NCBI RefSeq assembly: GCF_043195125.1
Contig: NZ_JBAFWR010000003.1
Reading direction: 5' to 3' (one strand)
Length of the DNA stretch: 64,000 nucleotides
DNA from: NCEH01 sp043195125
GTDB taxonomy: Bacteria > Pseudomonadota > Alphaproteobacteria > Rhizobiales > Xanthobacteraceae
The position numbers were made by a program, and so were the translations under genes. Below the pieces are notes generated by a model. That model saw only the letters and a program-made list of their open reading frames with translations. It was not told where the DNA came from and searched no databases. Positions 8,482 through 16,757 of this stretch are shown here, one piece after another; positions within the stretch are counted from its first letter, which is position 1; each line of letters opens with the position of its first letter.

Positions 8482-9954
8482 TCAGCGTGCCGGCTCCAGC
8501 GCGCAGATGGTCTTCAGCTCGGAATAAAAGTCCAGCGACCAGGCGCCGCCTTCCCGGCCGACGCCGGAGCGCTTGAAGCCGCCGAAGGCCGCGCGCTCGT
8601 CCCGCACGCGCCAGCAATTCACCCACACCGTGCCGCTCTGGAGCTGGGTCGCGACCCGGTCCTGGCGCGCTTCATCGCGCGTCCAGACGGTGGCGGCGAG
8701 GCCGTAGTCGGTGGCATTGGCCCGGGCGATCACCTCGTCCTCGTCGTCGAACACGGAGACATGGCCGCAGGGCCCGAACACTTCCCGGCGGCAGATCTCC
8801 GCATCGTCCGGCAGGCCAGAGAAGATGCTGGGCGCGACCCAATAACCGTTCTCGAACGGCGCCGGCATGTCGAGCCCGCCGCCGCCGGCGATCACGCTCG
8901 CGCCTGCCTCCTTGGCGCGCGCATAATAGCCGAGCACCTTGTCGCGCTGGGTGGCGCTGATCGCCGGGCCAAGCGTGGTCTCGGCAGCCATGGGGTCACC
9001 CGGCTTCAGGGCCCGTGCCGCCGCGGCGATGCCCGCGACGAACGGCTCGAACACAGAGCGGTGCACGAAGATGCGCTCCGTGGTCAGGCAGACCTGCCCG
9101 CAATTGTCGAACATGGAACGCGCAGTACCCGCAATCGCGGCGGGGAGGTCGCAATCGCCGAAGATCAGCGCCGGGTTCTTGCCGCCAAGCTCGAGCGAAA
9201 CCGGGCGCGGCCCCTGCGCGGCCGCCTGCATGATCGCTTCGCCCGTGCGCGTCTCGCCGGTGAAGGCGAGCGCGTTGACGCCGGGATGGGACACGAGGAA
9301 GCTTCCAGCCGCGCCGGCGCCATGGCCGTGGACGATGTTCAGCACGCCGTCGGGCAGGCCGGCCTCTTTGGCAATCTTCGCCAGCAGAACCGCGGTGCGC
9401 GGGGAATGTTCGGACGGCTTCACGACGATGGTATTGCCGCACACGAGGGCCGGGGCGACCTTCCAGGTGAGCAGCAGCAGCGGCAGGTTCCAGGGGGCGA
9501 CGATGCCCACCACGCCGATGGGATTGCGGATGATGCGGTTGCGCGCCCGCCCGCCATTGGCCAGTGGTGTCTCGAAGCCTTCCGCATCCGCCTTGCGCGC
9601 GATGTCGGCGAAGGCGCGAAAATTGGCGATGGCGCGTTGGATCTCGACATTCGTGGTGATGGTGATGGGCTTGCCGGTGTCGGCGATCTCTTCCGCGACA
9701 ATCTCGTGCAGGCGGGCATCCATCAGGGTCGCGATGCGCTCCATGAGGGCGAGGCGATCGTCCAGGGTGGTGTTCTTCCACGGCCCTTTGAGCGCGGCGC
9801 GGGCGGCGCTGACCGCCTGGTCCACCATGTCGGCATCGGTTTCCACCACCTGCGCCGCGACCCGGCCGGTGGCGGGATAATGCTTCTCGAAGAAGCGTGG
9901 GCCGAAGGTTTCACGACCCGCGATGAAACAGGGGATCTGGACGGCGTCGGTCAT
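8482..9954 (-). CDS. NAD(P)-dependent aldehyde dehydrogenase
   Basis: Aldehyde dehydrogenase superfamily, 490 aa, resembling hydroxymuconic-semialdehyde dehydrogenases in overall motifs. The APWN motif (N156), ELGGKNP general base (E255) and nucleophile region FDNCGQVCL (C289, with a second Cys at 285) are intact. Two starts are possible: ATG at 9975 and ATG at 9954; the latter has GAGG five bases upstream and fits family length, so it is chosen. It lies between an orphan binding protein and a ThDP enzyme on the minus strand and probably oxidises the aldehyde made by the latter. The aldehyde is unknown. Confidence 0.92.
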   Translation of the reverse strand: MTDAVQIPCFIAGRETFGPRFFEKHYPATGRVAAQVVETDADMVDQAVSAARAALKGPWKNTTLDDRLALMERIATLMDARLHEIVAEEIADTGKPITITTNVEIQRAIANFRAFADIARKADAEGFETPLANGGRARNRIIRNPIGVVGIVAPWNLPLLLLTWKVAPALVCGNTIVVKPSEHSPRTAVLLAKIAKEAGLPDGVLNIVHGHGAGAAGSFLVSHPGVNALAFTGETRTGEAIMQAAAQGPRPVSLELGGKNPALIFGDCDLPAAIAGTARSMFDNCGQVCLTTERIFVHRSVFEPFVAGIAAAARALKPGDPMAAETTLGPAISATQRDKVLGYYARAKEAGASVIAGGGGLDMPAPFENGYWVAPSIFSGLPDDAEICRREVFGPCGHVSVFDDEDEVIARANATDYGLAATVWTRDEARQDRVATQLQSGTVWVNCWRVRDERAAFGGFKRSGVGREGGAWSLDFYSELKTICALEPAR

Positions 9955-10059
9955 CAGGGCCTCGTGGGCATGCATGTTCGGACTTCAGGCGCGGCAGCCG
10001 GACGCGATGGACGGGCGCCTTTCGATGCGCCCGCCTTTCACGGCTTGAACACGCGGATC

Positions 10060-10087
10060 TGTCGGGCCGCGCAGCCGCCGCCCGACA
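10060..10087 (-). other. Intercistronic stem-loop after the orphan binding-protein gene
   Basis: TGTCGGGC (10060-10067) and GCCCGACA (10080-10087) form a perfect 8-bp stem with a 12-base loop, between the stop of the binding protein and the start of the aldehyde dehydrogenase. No T-run follows on the minus strand, so it is more likely an mRNA 3'-end stabiliser or partial attenuator than a full terminator. Confidence 0.45.
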
Positions 10088-10125
10088 TAATGTTCACGCG
10101 GCCCGGAGGCCGCCGTACGCTCTGA

Positions 10126-11142
10126 TCACTTGACCATCAGGTCCTTCTTGGCCGGCAGGTAGGACGGATCATAGACTTCCGCGATGGTCGGCACGCGCGG
10201 CAGGTTGTTGGACTTCGCGATCAGCTCGATGTCCTTCTTCAGCCGCTCGGTATCCATCACGCCGAAGCCATCCTTCAGCACGTTGGGGGTGATGATGCAG
10301 CAATCCATGGCGAGCTTCAGACGCTCACGCTCGATGTCTGCGTTCAGCAGCGGCTGATAGACGAGCGCCGCCTTCACGCCCTCCTCGGGGTCCTTCACCA
10401 TGTCGCGCACCGCCTTGACCGTGGCGCGCAGGAAGCCGCGCACCGCTTCCGGGTTCTTCTCCAGGAAGGCTTTGTTGGCGGCGATGGAGTTGCTGTACAG
10501 CGGCAAGCCATATTTGCTGTACATGAAGTAACCGATGTCGCTTTCCGGCACGCCCTTGGACTTGAGCTGCATCACAGCGTTGAAAAGCTGCCCCGGCGTG
10601 GCATCCACCTCGCCGCGCGCCAGCATCGCCTCGCGCAGGTTCGGCTCGATGTACTGGATCTGCACCGACGGCAAGTCGATGCCGTTGATCTGCGCGAAGA
10701 CGGGGAACAGCTTGAACGTGGAATCGTGCGCGGCGGAGCCGAGCTTCTTGCCGTCGAGCTGCTTGGGCTCCTTGATACCCTTGGATTTCAGGAAGAAGAT
10801 CGCTGCCGGTGCCTGCTCATAGCCACTCATGACGACCGGAAAAGCCTGGTCGGGATTACGGGCATTGAACTCGGCCAGGACGTTGATGTCCGGGAACCCC
10901 ATGTCATAGACGCCCGCCGCGAGCTGGCGGACCACCTCGGTGGAGCCCTTGCCGGGATCGACGGTGACGTCGAGGCCCTCCGCCTTGTAGTAGCCCTTCT
11001 GAAGCGCGATCAGAAATGGCGCGTGGGCGGAGCCCGGAATCCAGTCCAGCGCGAACCTGATCTTCGTCTGCGCGTTCGCAGCCTGCATTCCCACTAAAAG
11101 AGCAGCAAGCGTTACACCTGTCTGCACGATGCGCTTCAACAT
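10126..11142 (-). CDS. ABC transporter substrate-binding protein, NMT1/THI5-like
   Basis: Periplasmic binding protein of 338 aa with a signal peptide (about residues 1-24, ending MQAANA/QT). The FALDWIPGSAHAPFLIALQKG segment is the NMT1/THI5 signature seen in binding proteins for pyrimidine precursors, nitrate, taurine or aromatic acids. The ATG at 11142 is preferred over a TTG two codons earlier because GAGGGG lies 8 bases upstream of it. No permease or ATPase gene is adjacent, so its membrane partners must be elsewhere. It heads a minus-strand group with the aldehyde dehydrogenase and ThDP enzyme, which suggests that the ligand is the precursor they metabolise. Confidence 0.9.
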   Translation of the reverse strand: MLKRIVQTGVTLAALLVGMQAANAQTKIRFALDWIPGSAHAPFLIALQKGYYKAEGLDVTVDPGKGSTEVVRQLAAGVYDMGFPDINVLAEFNARNPDQAFPVVMSGYEQAPAAIFFLKSKGIKEPKQLDGKKLGSAAHDSTFKLFPVFAQINGIDLPSVQIQYIEPNLREAMLARGEVDATPGQLFNAVMQLKSKGVPESDIGYFMYSKYGLPLYSNSIAANKAFLEKNPEAVRGFLRATVKAVRDMVKDPEEGVKAALVYQPLLNADIERERLKLAMDCCIITPNVLKDGFGVMDTERLKKDIELIAKSNNLPRVPTIAEVYDPSYLPAKKDLMVK

Positions 11143-11744
11143 CGCCAAATCCCCTCTGATAAATATGAGCTTCGCGAAACTAACGTCCGAATTTCACTCG
11201 CGGACACCTTTGATGGCGGAGCTGCGCGATCAAAGAGCGTGAAGATCTCCGGATCTTTGTTTTTCTTTACGCGTGAGCGGGCACGTAATTTTATCACCGG
11301 CGGGACGCTGCTACCGCGAACCTGATAATCAGCATACTGATCATGTGGGTCCTCCTCCAGGCATCCAGCCCCTGAATGATCAGCGTGCTGACAGTTAGCG
11401 CGATCGTCAACGTGAATTTTTCAGCTTCGCATGCCCATTATTTGCGCATGAGCGGGGCGTGAGCGCTCGGTTGAATCCGCTTCCCCGTGGACCGCACAGG
11501 CCCACTTGACGCCGTCTCGTCCTGAAAACCGTCACCAAGCCTCGCCTGGGCATCTGCTCCACGTGCTGCGGGCACGACGCTGGCAATGGCCGCGGTGATC
11601 GAGAACGTACTCCCGGCGGAAGGATTGGCGCGCCTCAAAAAGATGCGGGTCCCCGCCGCGGGGGGCGCAGACCCGTTCCTCAATGGTTCGTCTGGTCGCA
11701 GCTGGAGGACCGACGGCCCGGCTCACATACCGAGCACCGGGCAG
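11143..11744. other. 602-bp intergenic region with no convincing gene
   Basis: Region between two minus-strand genes. The part near 11200-11420 is noticeably AT-richer than its surroundings and should hold the promoter of the binding-protein gene. It contains two similar inverted repeats, listed separately. Open frames at 11440-11720 have no ribosome site or recognisable protein features and were not called. Confidence 0.6.
11328..11392. promoter_or_regulatory. Paired operator-like inverted repeats ATCAG-N4-CTGA
   Basis: Two related inverted repeats, ATCAGCATACTGAT (11328-11341) and ATCAGCGTGCTGAC (11379-11392), are centred 51 bp apart, about five helical turns. They share ATCAGCRTRCTGA. They lie about 190-250 bp upstream of the orphan binding-protein gene. 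The spacing suggests a regulator dimer pair on one DNA face; no regulator gene is adjacent. Confidence 0.45.
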
Positions 11745-12632
11745 CTAGGAGGCTGGAACCGCGCGCACCGCCACATCCACGTGCATCGGGAGCGGATCGC
11801 TTGCATCGCCGATGAAGCCGCCCGAGATGGGGATCGCCTGCTCGGAGGACCGCGTCACGCCGACCCGGATCAGATTGGCGCCGGCCACCAGCCCATTCGT
11901 GGGATCGTATTCGACCCAGCCTGCGCCCGGAAGATAGACGCTGCACCAGGCATGCGTGCTGCCGCCGCCGACCGTCTCGCCGAAGCTGTCGGGATAGAGA
12001 TAGCCGGTGACGAAACGCGCGGCGAGGCCGAAGCTGCGGAGCGCTTCCATCATCAGCACCGCGAAGTCGCGGCAAGTGCCCGATCCGAGCGCCAGCGTCT
12101 CGGCGGCGGTCTGGGTTCCCGCCTCGTGGCGGGCGCCGTAGCGGAATTCGGCCTTGATGGCGTGGGTGATCGCTTCCATCACCTCCAGCGTCCGGCCCTT
12201 GCCCCCGTCGCCCAGAAAGCGGCGGGCCCATTGATCCACGGTGTTGTTCGGGTCGGGCTGCTGACGTTCCGCCAGCCGGGCGACATCGGCGATTTCAGAG
12301 GCGGCATAGGAGAAGGGAAACAATTCCGCCGCCGGTTCCAGGCTGTAGACCGGCAAAGGCGGTCCTTCGGGATGATGCGTCAGATCGAGCGTGGAGACGA
12401 TATTGAGCCGCTCCGTGCGCAGATCCTGCGGCCATTCGAGGAAGCAGATGGAATTGTTGAACACATCGTGCGCCCAGCGGATACTCGCAGGCTCCGGCTC
12501 CACCCGCAGGCTTGCGTGGTGCAGGCGCAGGTCGTGGCTATCGTCCGGCCGCAGCATCATGCGGTGGCGCGTCAGGCCGACGGGATTGCGGTAGGTGTAT
12601 TCGGTCGTGTGGACGATGCTGATCCGTGCCAT
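11745..12632 (-). CDS. Transglutaminase-like cysteine protease family protein
   Basis: Bacterial transglutaminase-like protein, 295 aa, with the N-terminal beta domain (about 1-90) and C-terminal core. The papain-like triad is complete: Cys187 in GSGTCRDF, His227 in GSTHAWCSVYLPG and Asp243 in EYDPTNG. GAGGG lies 4 bases before the ATG. No signal peptide, so it is cytoplasmic. Such proteins act as proteases, transamidases or amidases; the substrate is usually unknown. In other genomes they often lie next to circularly permuted ATP-grasp and alpha-E genes, which are absent here. A second family member at 23542-24348 differs at the catalytic His. Confidence 0.88.
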   Translation of the reverse strand: MARISIVHTTEYTYRNPVGLTRHRMMLRPDDSHDLRLHHASLRVEPEPASIRWAHDVFNNSICFLEWPQDLRTERLNIVSTLDLTHHPEGPPLPVYSLEPAAELFPFSYAASEIADVARLAERQQPDPNNTVDQWARRFLGDGGKGRTLEVMEAITHAIKAEFRYGARHEAGTQTAAETLALGSGTCRDFAVLMMEALRSFGLAARFVTGYLYPDSFGETVGGGSTHAWCSVYLPGAGWVEYDPTNGLVAGANLIRVGVTRSSEQAIPISGGFIGDASDPLPMHVDVAVRAVPAS

Positions 12633-13039
12633 TTGCCCTCGTGCGGCAGCGTGTGCCGACTGTTCCGAAGAATCCGAATGAGAAAACGCGGCGCGGCTTG
12701 CGAGGCGCGCCCTGGGGAAAGATCAGGCGCCCCCGCGGGACGTTTCGCGGAACCGTGATCGCGGCGACGGGCCTGCCGCACGGGTATCATTTCGCATCGA
12801 CGCCACGCCTCCCCCTCGCCATGCCCTGCCCCGACATGCGTCGTGTCGCGGCGAAACCTCCGAGGGAAGCTCGACCGCTGCAGATGCTTTCGCAGAATCT
12901 GTGTCGTGCGGGTGGCGTGCCGTCAAGGTTGCAATTCGCGGCGATCCGGGGAAGAGAAAGGAAAAGCTTGACCATGGCGCCTTGCCCCGGCCGCAGGTGC
13001 CACGCCGCCTTCCGCGAAGGAGGGGCTTGAGGAAGTTTG
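12633..13039. other. 407-bp divergent intergenic region
   Basis: Separates the divergent transglutaminase-like gene and SLC13 carrier, so it should hold both promoters. A GAGGAAG ribosome site is seen just before 13040. No convincing gene, terminator or long inverted repeat was recognised. Confidence 0.5.
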
Positions 13040-14869
13040 ATGAACGCTGAACTCGCCATCGTTCTGCTGATGCTCGCCGCCGCCGTGGTGATGTTCATCG
13101 TCAACCGGCCGCGCATGGATGCGGTGGCGCTGCTGGTCATCGTGGCCATGCCGCTCACCGGCATTGTCACCATGAGCGAGGCGCTGGCCGGCTTCAGCGA
13201 CCCCTCGATCGTGCTCATCGCCGCCTTGTTCGTCATCGGCGAAGGGCTGGTGCGCACGGGCGTGGCGCGGCGGCTGGGCGATTGGCTGGACACCAAGGCG
13301 GGCGGCAGCGACACGCGCCTGCTGGTTCTGCTGATGGCCGCCGTGGGTGGGCTCGGGGCCCTGATGAGCTCGACCGCCGTGGTCGCCATCTTCATTCCCG
13401 TGGTGCTGCGGATCTCGCAGAACCGGGGCACATCGCCGAGCCGGCTGATGATGCCCTTGAGCTTCGCCGCCCTCATCAGCGGCATGCTGACCCTGGTGGC
13501 GACGGCGCCCAACCTGGTGGTGAACGCCGAACTGATCCGGCAGGGCTCCGCGGGGTTCGGCTTCTTCAGCTTCACGCCCTTCGGCCTGCCGCTGCTGATC
13601 CTGGGCATTTTCTACATGCTGTTCGCGCGCAAGATGCTGGGCGGCAAGGGCGGGCCGGGCGCCACCCTGACCCGCCGGCCGAGCCTGCGCGACTGGGTGG
13701 AGCGCTATGCGCTGACCGACCGGGCGCAGCGCGTGCGCCTCGCCCTCGGCTCGCCGCTGGCCGGCCGGCGGCTGGAGGAGGTGTCGCTGCGCGCCTCGGG
13801 CGTGAACCTGCTCGCCATTGAGCGCGGCACCGGCCGCACCTTCGAAGTCATAAGGCCGAGCGCGCGCACCCGCCTCGAGCCTGGCGACATGCTGCTCGTC
13901 GACGTGCTGGCCACCCCCGAGCAGCTCGATGCCCTTCGGACCACCTGGAAGGTGGAGCGCGTTCCCCTCGGCGACGGCGATTATTTCTCCGACCGCTCCC
14001 AGGAGCTGGGCATGGTGGAAGTGATGCTGCCGGCCGAGTCCCGCCTCATCGGCAGCACGGTGCTGGAGGCGCGGGTGCGCTCGGAATATGGGCTCACCGT
14101 CATCGGCCTGCGGCACGGCGCCCATGTCGCCTCCAGCGACCTGCTGCACGAGCGCCTCAAGCTGGGCGATACGCTGCTGATGGTGGGCTTCTGGTCCGAC
14201 ATCCGCGCGCTTCAGGGCGATACCGAGGACCTCATCGTGCTGAACATGCCGGCGGAACTGGAGGAGGTGCTCCCCGCCGCGAGCCGCGCACCGCAGGCTC
14301 TGGGCGTGCTTGCCCTGGTGGTCGCCCTGATGGTCAGCGGTGTCATTCCCAATGTGCAGGCGGCGATCATCGGCTGTCTACTCATGGGGTTGCTGCACTG
14401 TGTGGATTTCAACAGCGCCTATCGCTCGATCAGCTGGAAGAGCCTGATCCTGATCGTCGGCATGCTCCCCTTCTCCATCGCCCTGCAACGCACCGGCGGC
14501 GTCGATCTCGCCGCCGACGCGGTGGTGGCGCTGGTGGGACAGGCGGCGCCACACCTCGTGCTCGGCACCATCTTCGTCATCACGGCGCTGCTGGGCCTGT
14601 TCATTTCCAATACCGCGACGGCCGTGCTGATGGCGCCGGTGGCCCTTGCCATTGCCAAGGATCTCGGCGCCTCGCCCTATCCGTTCGCGATGGTGGTGGC
14701 GATCGCCGCCTCCTCGGCCTTCATGACGCCCATCTCCTCGCCGGTGAACACGCTGGTGGTCGGCCCGGGGCAATACAGCTTCGGGGATTTCGTGAAGGTG
14801 GGCGTACCCTTCACCATCGTGGCGATGATCGTCAGCGTATTCCTGATCCCGATCTTCCTGCCGCTTTAG
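13040..14869 (+). CDS. SLC13/DASS-type carrier with two RCK_C (TrkA-C) domains
   Basis: Sodium/anion symporter-like membrane protein, 609 aa. An N-terminal membrane half (about 1-195, including the STAVVAIFIPVVL and TAPNLVVNAELI segments) is followed by two consecutive TrkA-C/RCK_C domains (about 230-300 and 325-395), then a second membrane half (about 415-609) ending with ISSPVNTLVVGPG. This architecture is known in bacterial carriers annotated as sulfate, dicarboxylate or citrate permeases; RCK_C domains often bind small ligands that gate transport. The ATG at 13040 is preferred to TTG at 13037 because of GAGGAAG upstream. It stands alone on the plus strand, so the substrate is open. Confidence 0.88.
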   Translation: MNAELAIVLLMLAAAVVMFIVNRPRMDAVALLVIVAMPLTGIVTMSEALAGFSDPSIVLIAALFVIGEGLVRTGVARRLGDWLDTKAGGSDTRLLVLLMAAVGGLGALMSSTAVVAIFIPVVLRISQNRGTSPSRLMMPLSFAALISGMLTLVATAPNLVVNAELIRQGSAGFGFFSFTPFGLPLLILGIFYMLFARKMLGGKGGPGATLTRRPSLRDWVERYALTDRAQRVRLALGSPLAGRRLEEVSLRASGVNLLAIERGTGRTFEVIRPSARTRLEPGDMLLVDVLATPEQLDALRTTWKVERVPLGDGDYFSDRSQELGMVEVMLPAESRLIGSTVLEARVRSEYGLTVIGLRHGAHVASSDLLHERLKLGDTLLMVGFWSDIRALQGDTEDLIVLNMPAELEEVLPAASRAPQALGVLALVVALMVSGVIPNVQAAIIGCLLMGLLHCVDFNSAYRSISWKSLILIVGMLPFSIALQRTGGVDLAADAVVALVGQAAPHLVLGTIFVITALLGLFISNTATAVLMAPVALAIAKDLGASPYPFAMVVAIAASSAFMTPISSPVNTLVVGPGQYSFGDFVKVGVPFTIVAMIVSVFLIPIFLPL

Positions 14870-14945
14870 GCCGGGGCCTGTGAATTTTTGACTGATGGCC
14901 CAGCCTCAGTTGAATTGCCGACCGGTCGGGCTCAGCGTTGCGGCC

Positions 14946-15050
14946 ATGACGCATGTGGACTTCCTCGTCCTTATCGCCGTGGTTGGGACCGTCCTGTCGA
15001 GCTGCGGCGCCCTGCTTTGGGTGCTGCTGCGGGTTATGAAATCCCCTTAA
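14946..15050 (+). CDS. Possible 34-residue single-span membrane protein
   Basis: Small frame ATG...TAA encoding 34 residues: MTHVDFLVLIAVVG, then a hydrophobic helix with SSCGALLWVLLRV and a basic tail MKSP. The profile (short N-terminus, about 24-residue hydrophobic span, positive C-terminus) resembles real small membrane proteins. No good ribosome site is visible upstream (only GCGTTGCGG), and it could be a chance frame in a 367-bp gap. Confidence 0.25.
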   Translation: MTHVDFLVLIAVVGTVLSSCGALLWVLLRVMKSP

Positions 15051-15092
15051 GGCGACCCTTTTTTCCAAGTCTTGGCACCGCCGCGCGGGAAA

Positions 15093-15108
15093 TGTTTCAC
15101 GTGAAACA
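15093..15108. other. parS: parS centromere-like site (ParB-binding)
   Basis: TGTTTCACGTGAAACA is a perfect 16-bp palindrome that matches the widely conserved chromosomal parS consensus; the symmetry extends one base each side (15092-15109). It lies in an intergenic region, not in a conserved gene. parS sites bind ParB-CTP clamps that load SMC and segregate origins, and most lie in the origin-proximal part of the chromosome. This suggests, but does not prove, that the window is near oriC. parA and parB are not in the window. Confidence 0.85.
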
Positions 15109-15181
15109 TGGACTTAGCGCAGACGAACAGCGGTTTACTGGCGCTTGACCGCCCCATTCCGGGCGATGAAACCGCGATTTC

Positions 15182-15197
15182 GGGCGAAGTTTCGCCC
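15182..15197. terminator. Short hairpin downstream of the methyltransferase gene
   Basis: GGGCGAA and TTCGCCC pair with a 2-base loop, 40 bp past the stop of the minus-strand methyltransferase. No T-run follows, so it is at best a weak terminator or a Rho-dependent end. Confidence 0.25.
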
Positions 15198-15236
15198 ACG
15201 ATGAATCCGAAAATCGGCAATGCGCGCGATCCGCGC

Positions 15237-15923
15237 TCAGCTCCGGCCGCCCGCCTTGGTGGCGATCCAGATCACATGGCGCGCGCCGCCCCGCTTGCCG
15301 TTCGCCCGCACCCGGACTTCCTCCACGGCAAATCCGCCCCGTTTCAGCCGCTGGGTGAAGCCGGCATCCGGCCCGGAGGACCACACCGCCAGTAGCCCGC
15401 CGGGACGCAGCGCCCGCAGCGCCGCGCGCAGGCCGGCCGCGTCGTACAGGGCATCGTTGGCGGCGCGCGTCAGGCCGTCCGGCCCATTGTCCACGTCGAG
15501 CAGAATGGCGTCATAGGCGGTTGCCTGCGACCGGATCAGCGCGCTAACGTCGCCGCTCCACAGGCTCACGCGGGGATCGTCCAGGCTGTCCCCGTGAAGC
15601 TCCGCCATGGGACCGCGCGCCCAGGCGACGACCTCCGGCACCAGTTCGGCGACCTCGATCCGCGCGTCGGCGCCGAAGGCCGCGAGCGCGGCGCGCAAGG
15701 TGAAGCCCATGCCGAGCCCGCCGATGAGGAGATGCGGTGCCGCGCACGCCCCCAGCCGCGCGCTGGCGAGCGCGGCCAGCGCCTCCTCCGAGCCGGAGAG
15801 GCGGCTGTTCATCAGCTCGGTCGCGCCGGCCATGATGGAGAATTCGGCGCCGCGCTGCATCAGGCGCAAGGTGCCGCCGCCATCGGGCACTTCGGCGGTG
15901 TCGAGCAGGAGCCAGGGGATCAC
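15237..15923 (-). CDS. Spermidine-synthase-like class I SAM methyltransferase fold protein
   Basis: Protein of 228 aa of the spermidine synthase-like group. A GTG start at 15923 is chosen because homologous N-termini that I recall begin MIPW..LDTA, as here (V-I-P-W-L-L-L-D-T-A). The SAM/dcSAM-binding glycine motif LLIGGLGMGFTLRAAL, the acidic strand end IEVAELVPEVV and the ILLDVDNGPDGL motif are visible. These enzymes may transfer aminopropyl or methyl groups; many lack known substrates. It is divergent from the secreted protein gene at 15990 with 66 bp between them, so they may share control. It is not a full polyamine synthase because it lacks the N-terminal tetramerisation domain. Confidence 0.8.
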   Translation of the reverse strand: MIPWLLLDTAEVPDGGGTLRLMQRGAEFSIMAGATELMNSRLSGSEEALAALASARLGACAAPHLLIGGLGMGFTLRAALAAFGADARIEVAELVPEVVAWARGPMAELHGDSLDDPRVSLWSGDVSALIRSQATAYDAILLDVDNGPDGLTRAANDALYDAAGLRAALRALRPGGLLAVWSSGPDAGFTQRLKRGGFAVEEVRVRANGKRGGARHVIWIATKAGGRS

Positions 15924-15989
15924 GATTTTCTCTTCGACCGATGCGGCGCGCGGCGCGCCTTTGGATTGGAAACGCGCGCGGTTCGATCT

Positions 15990-16754
15990 ATGAGTGCCTC
16001 GCCGCATTGCCGCAAGCAAGTTGGGAGAGCGCCACTGTTCTGGGCCTGGAGCGCGACTCTCGCGGCCATCGTCGCCAGCACAGGCGCCTTCGCGCAGGCT
16101 GCCGGCCCGTGTGGCGCAACCCCGGCCGCGGCTCCGCCGCCGGGCGAGAGTTGCGACGCCTCCAGCCCGCCGCCGCCCGTGCCGCAGACCTGGACGATCA
16201 TCGAATCGCGGTCGCCCAGCGACGACCGCCCGCAGATCTCGGCCTCCATCTGGGTGGAGAAGGATCAGGCGATCCTCGCGGTGCGCTGCTTCGACGGCCG
16301 GATGGAGTTCATGTTCTCGCCCACCGGGCTGGTGGCGCCGGACGCGACCGCGCGGGTCACCTATCGCATCGAGGGGAGCGCCGCCGTCACCGGCGCATGG
16401 CGCGCCGCGCCCAACCGGCAGGATCTGTTCGCGCCCGATCCGGAACGCCTGCTGCGCGCGTTGCCCGACCAGGGCACGCTTGTCCTCCGCACCACCGGCC
16501 GCGCCCATATCGTTTATGAGGCAAGCTTCCCCTATCGGGGCATGAATATCGTGCGCACGCGATTTGCCGCCGTGTGCGTGCGCGGCCAACCTCAGGCCGC
16601 GCCACCTTCTCCCCTTGCGCCCGCATCCCCTGCGCCGGCCGCGCCGACGCGCCAGCCGGCAGAGGCACTTCCGCTCGGCATCCGCCCGTCGGCGGCGCCA
16701 CCGGCGCCGCCCTCGTTCGCAAACCGCCCGCTGCGGCGCCTGCCGGAGGACTGA
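15990..16754 (+). CDS. Secreted Pro/Ala-rich protein of unknown function
   Basis: 254 aa, with an N-terminal hydrophobic signal (about residues 10-32, ending GAFAQA). It then has a Pro/Ala-rich patch, a compact domain of about 130 residues (WTIIESRSPSDDRP... to RTRFAAVC) and a long Pro/Ala-rich tail. The domain pattern of 'SP.DD', a strand ending ILAVRC, and paired beta strands resembles the TagO/VasI group of small secreted domains, but I cannot confirm this. Two Cys (in AVRC and AAVC) could form a disulfide in the periplasm. It is divergent from the methyltransferase gene. I do not recognise a function. Confidence 0.7.
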   Translation: MSASPHCRKQVGRAPLFWAWSATLAAIVASTGAFAQAAGPCGATPAAAPPPGESCDASSPPPPVPQTWTIIESRSPSDDRPQISASIWVEKDQAILAVRCFDGRMEFMFSPTGLVAPDATARVTYRIEGSAAVTGAWRAAPNRQDLFAPDPERLLRALPDQGTLVLRTTGRAHIVYEASFPYRGMNIVRTRFAAVCVRGQPQAAPPSPLAPASPAPAAPTRQPAEALPLGIRPSAAPPAPPSFANRPLRRLPED

Positions 16755-16757
16755 GGA

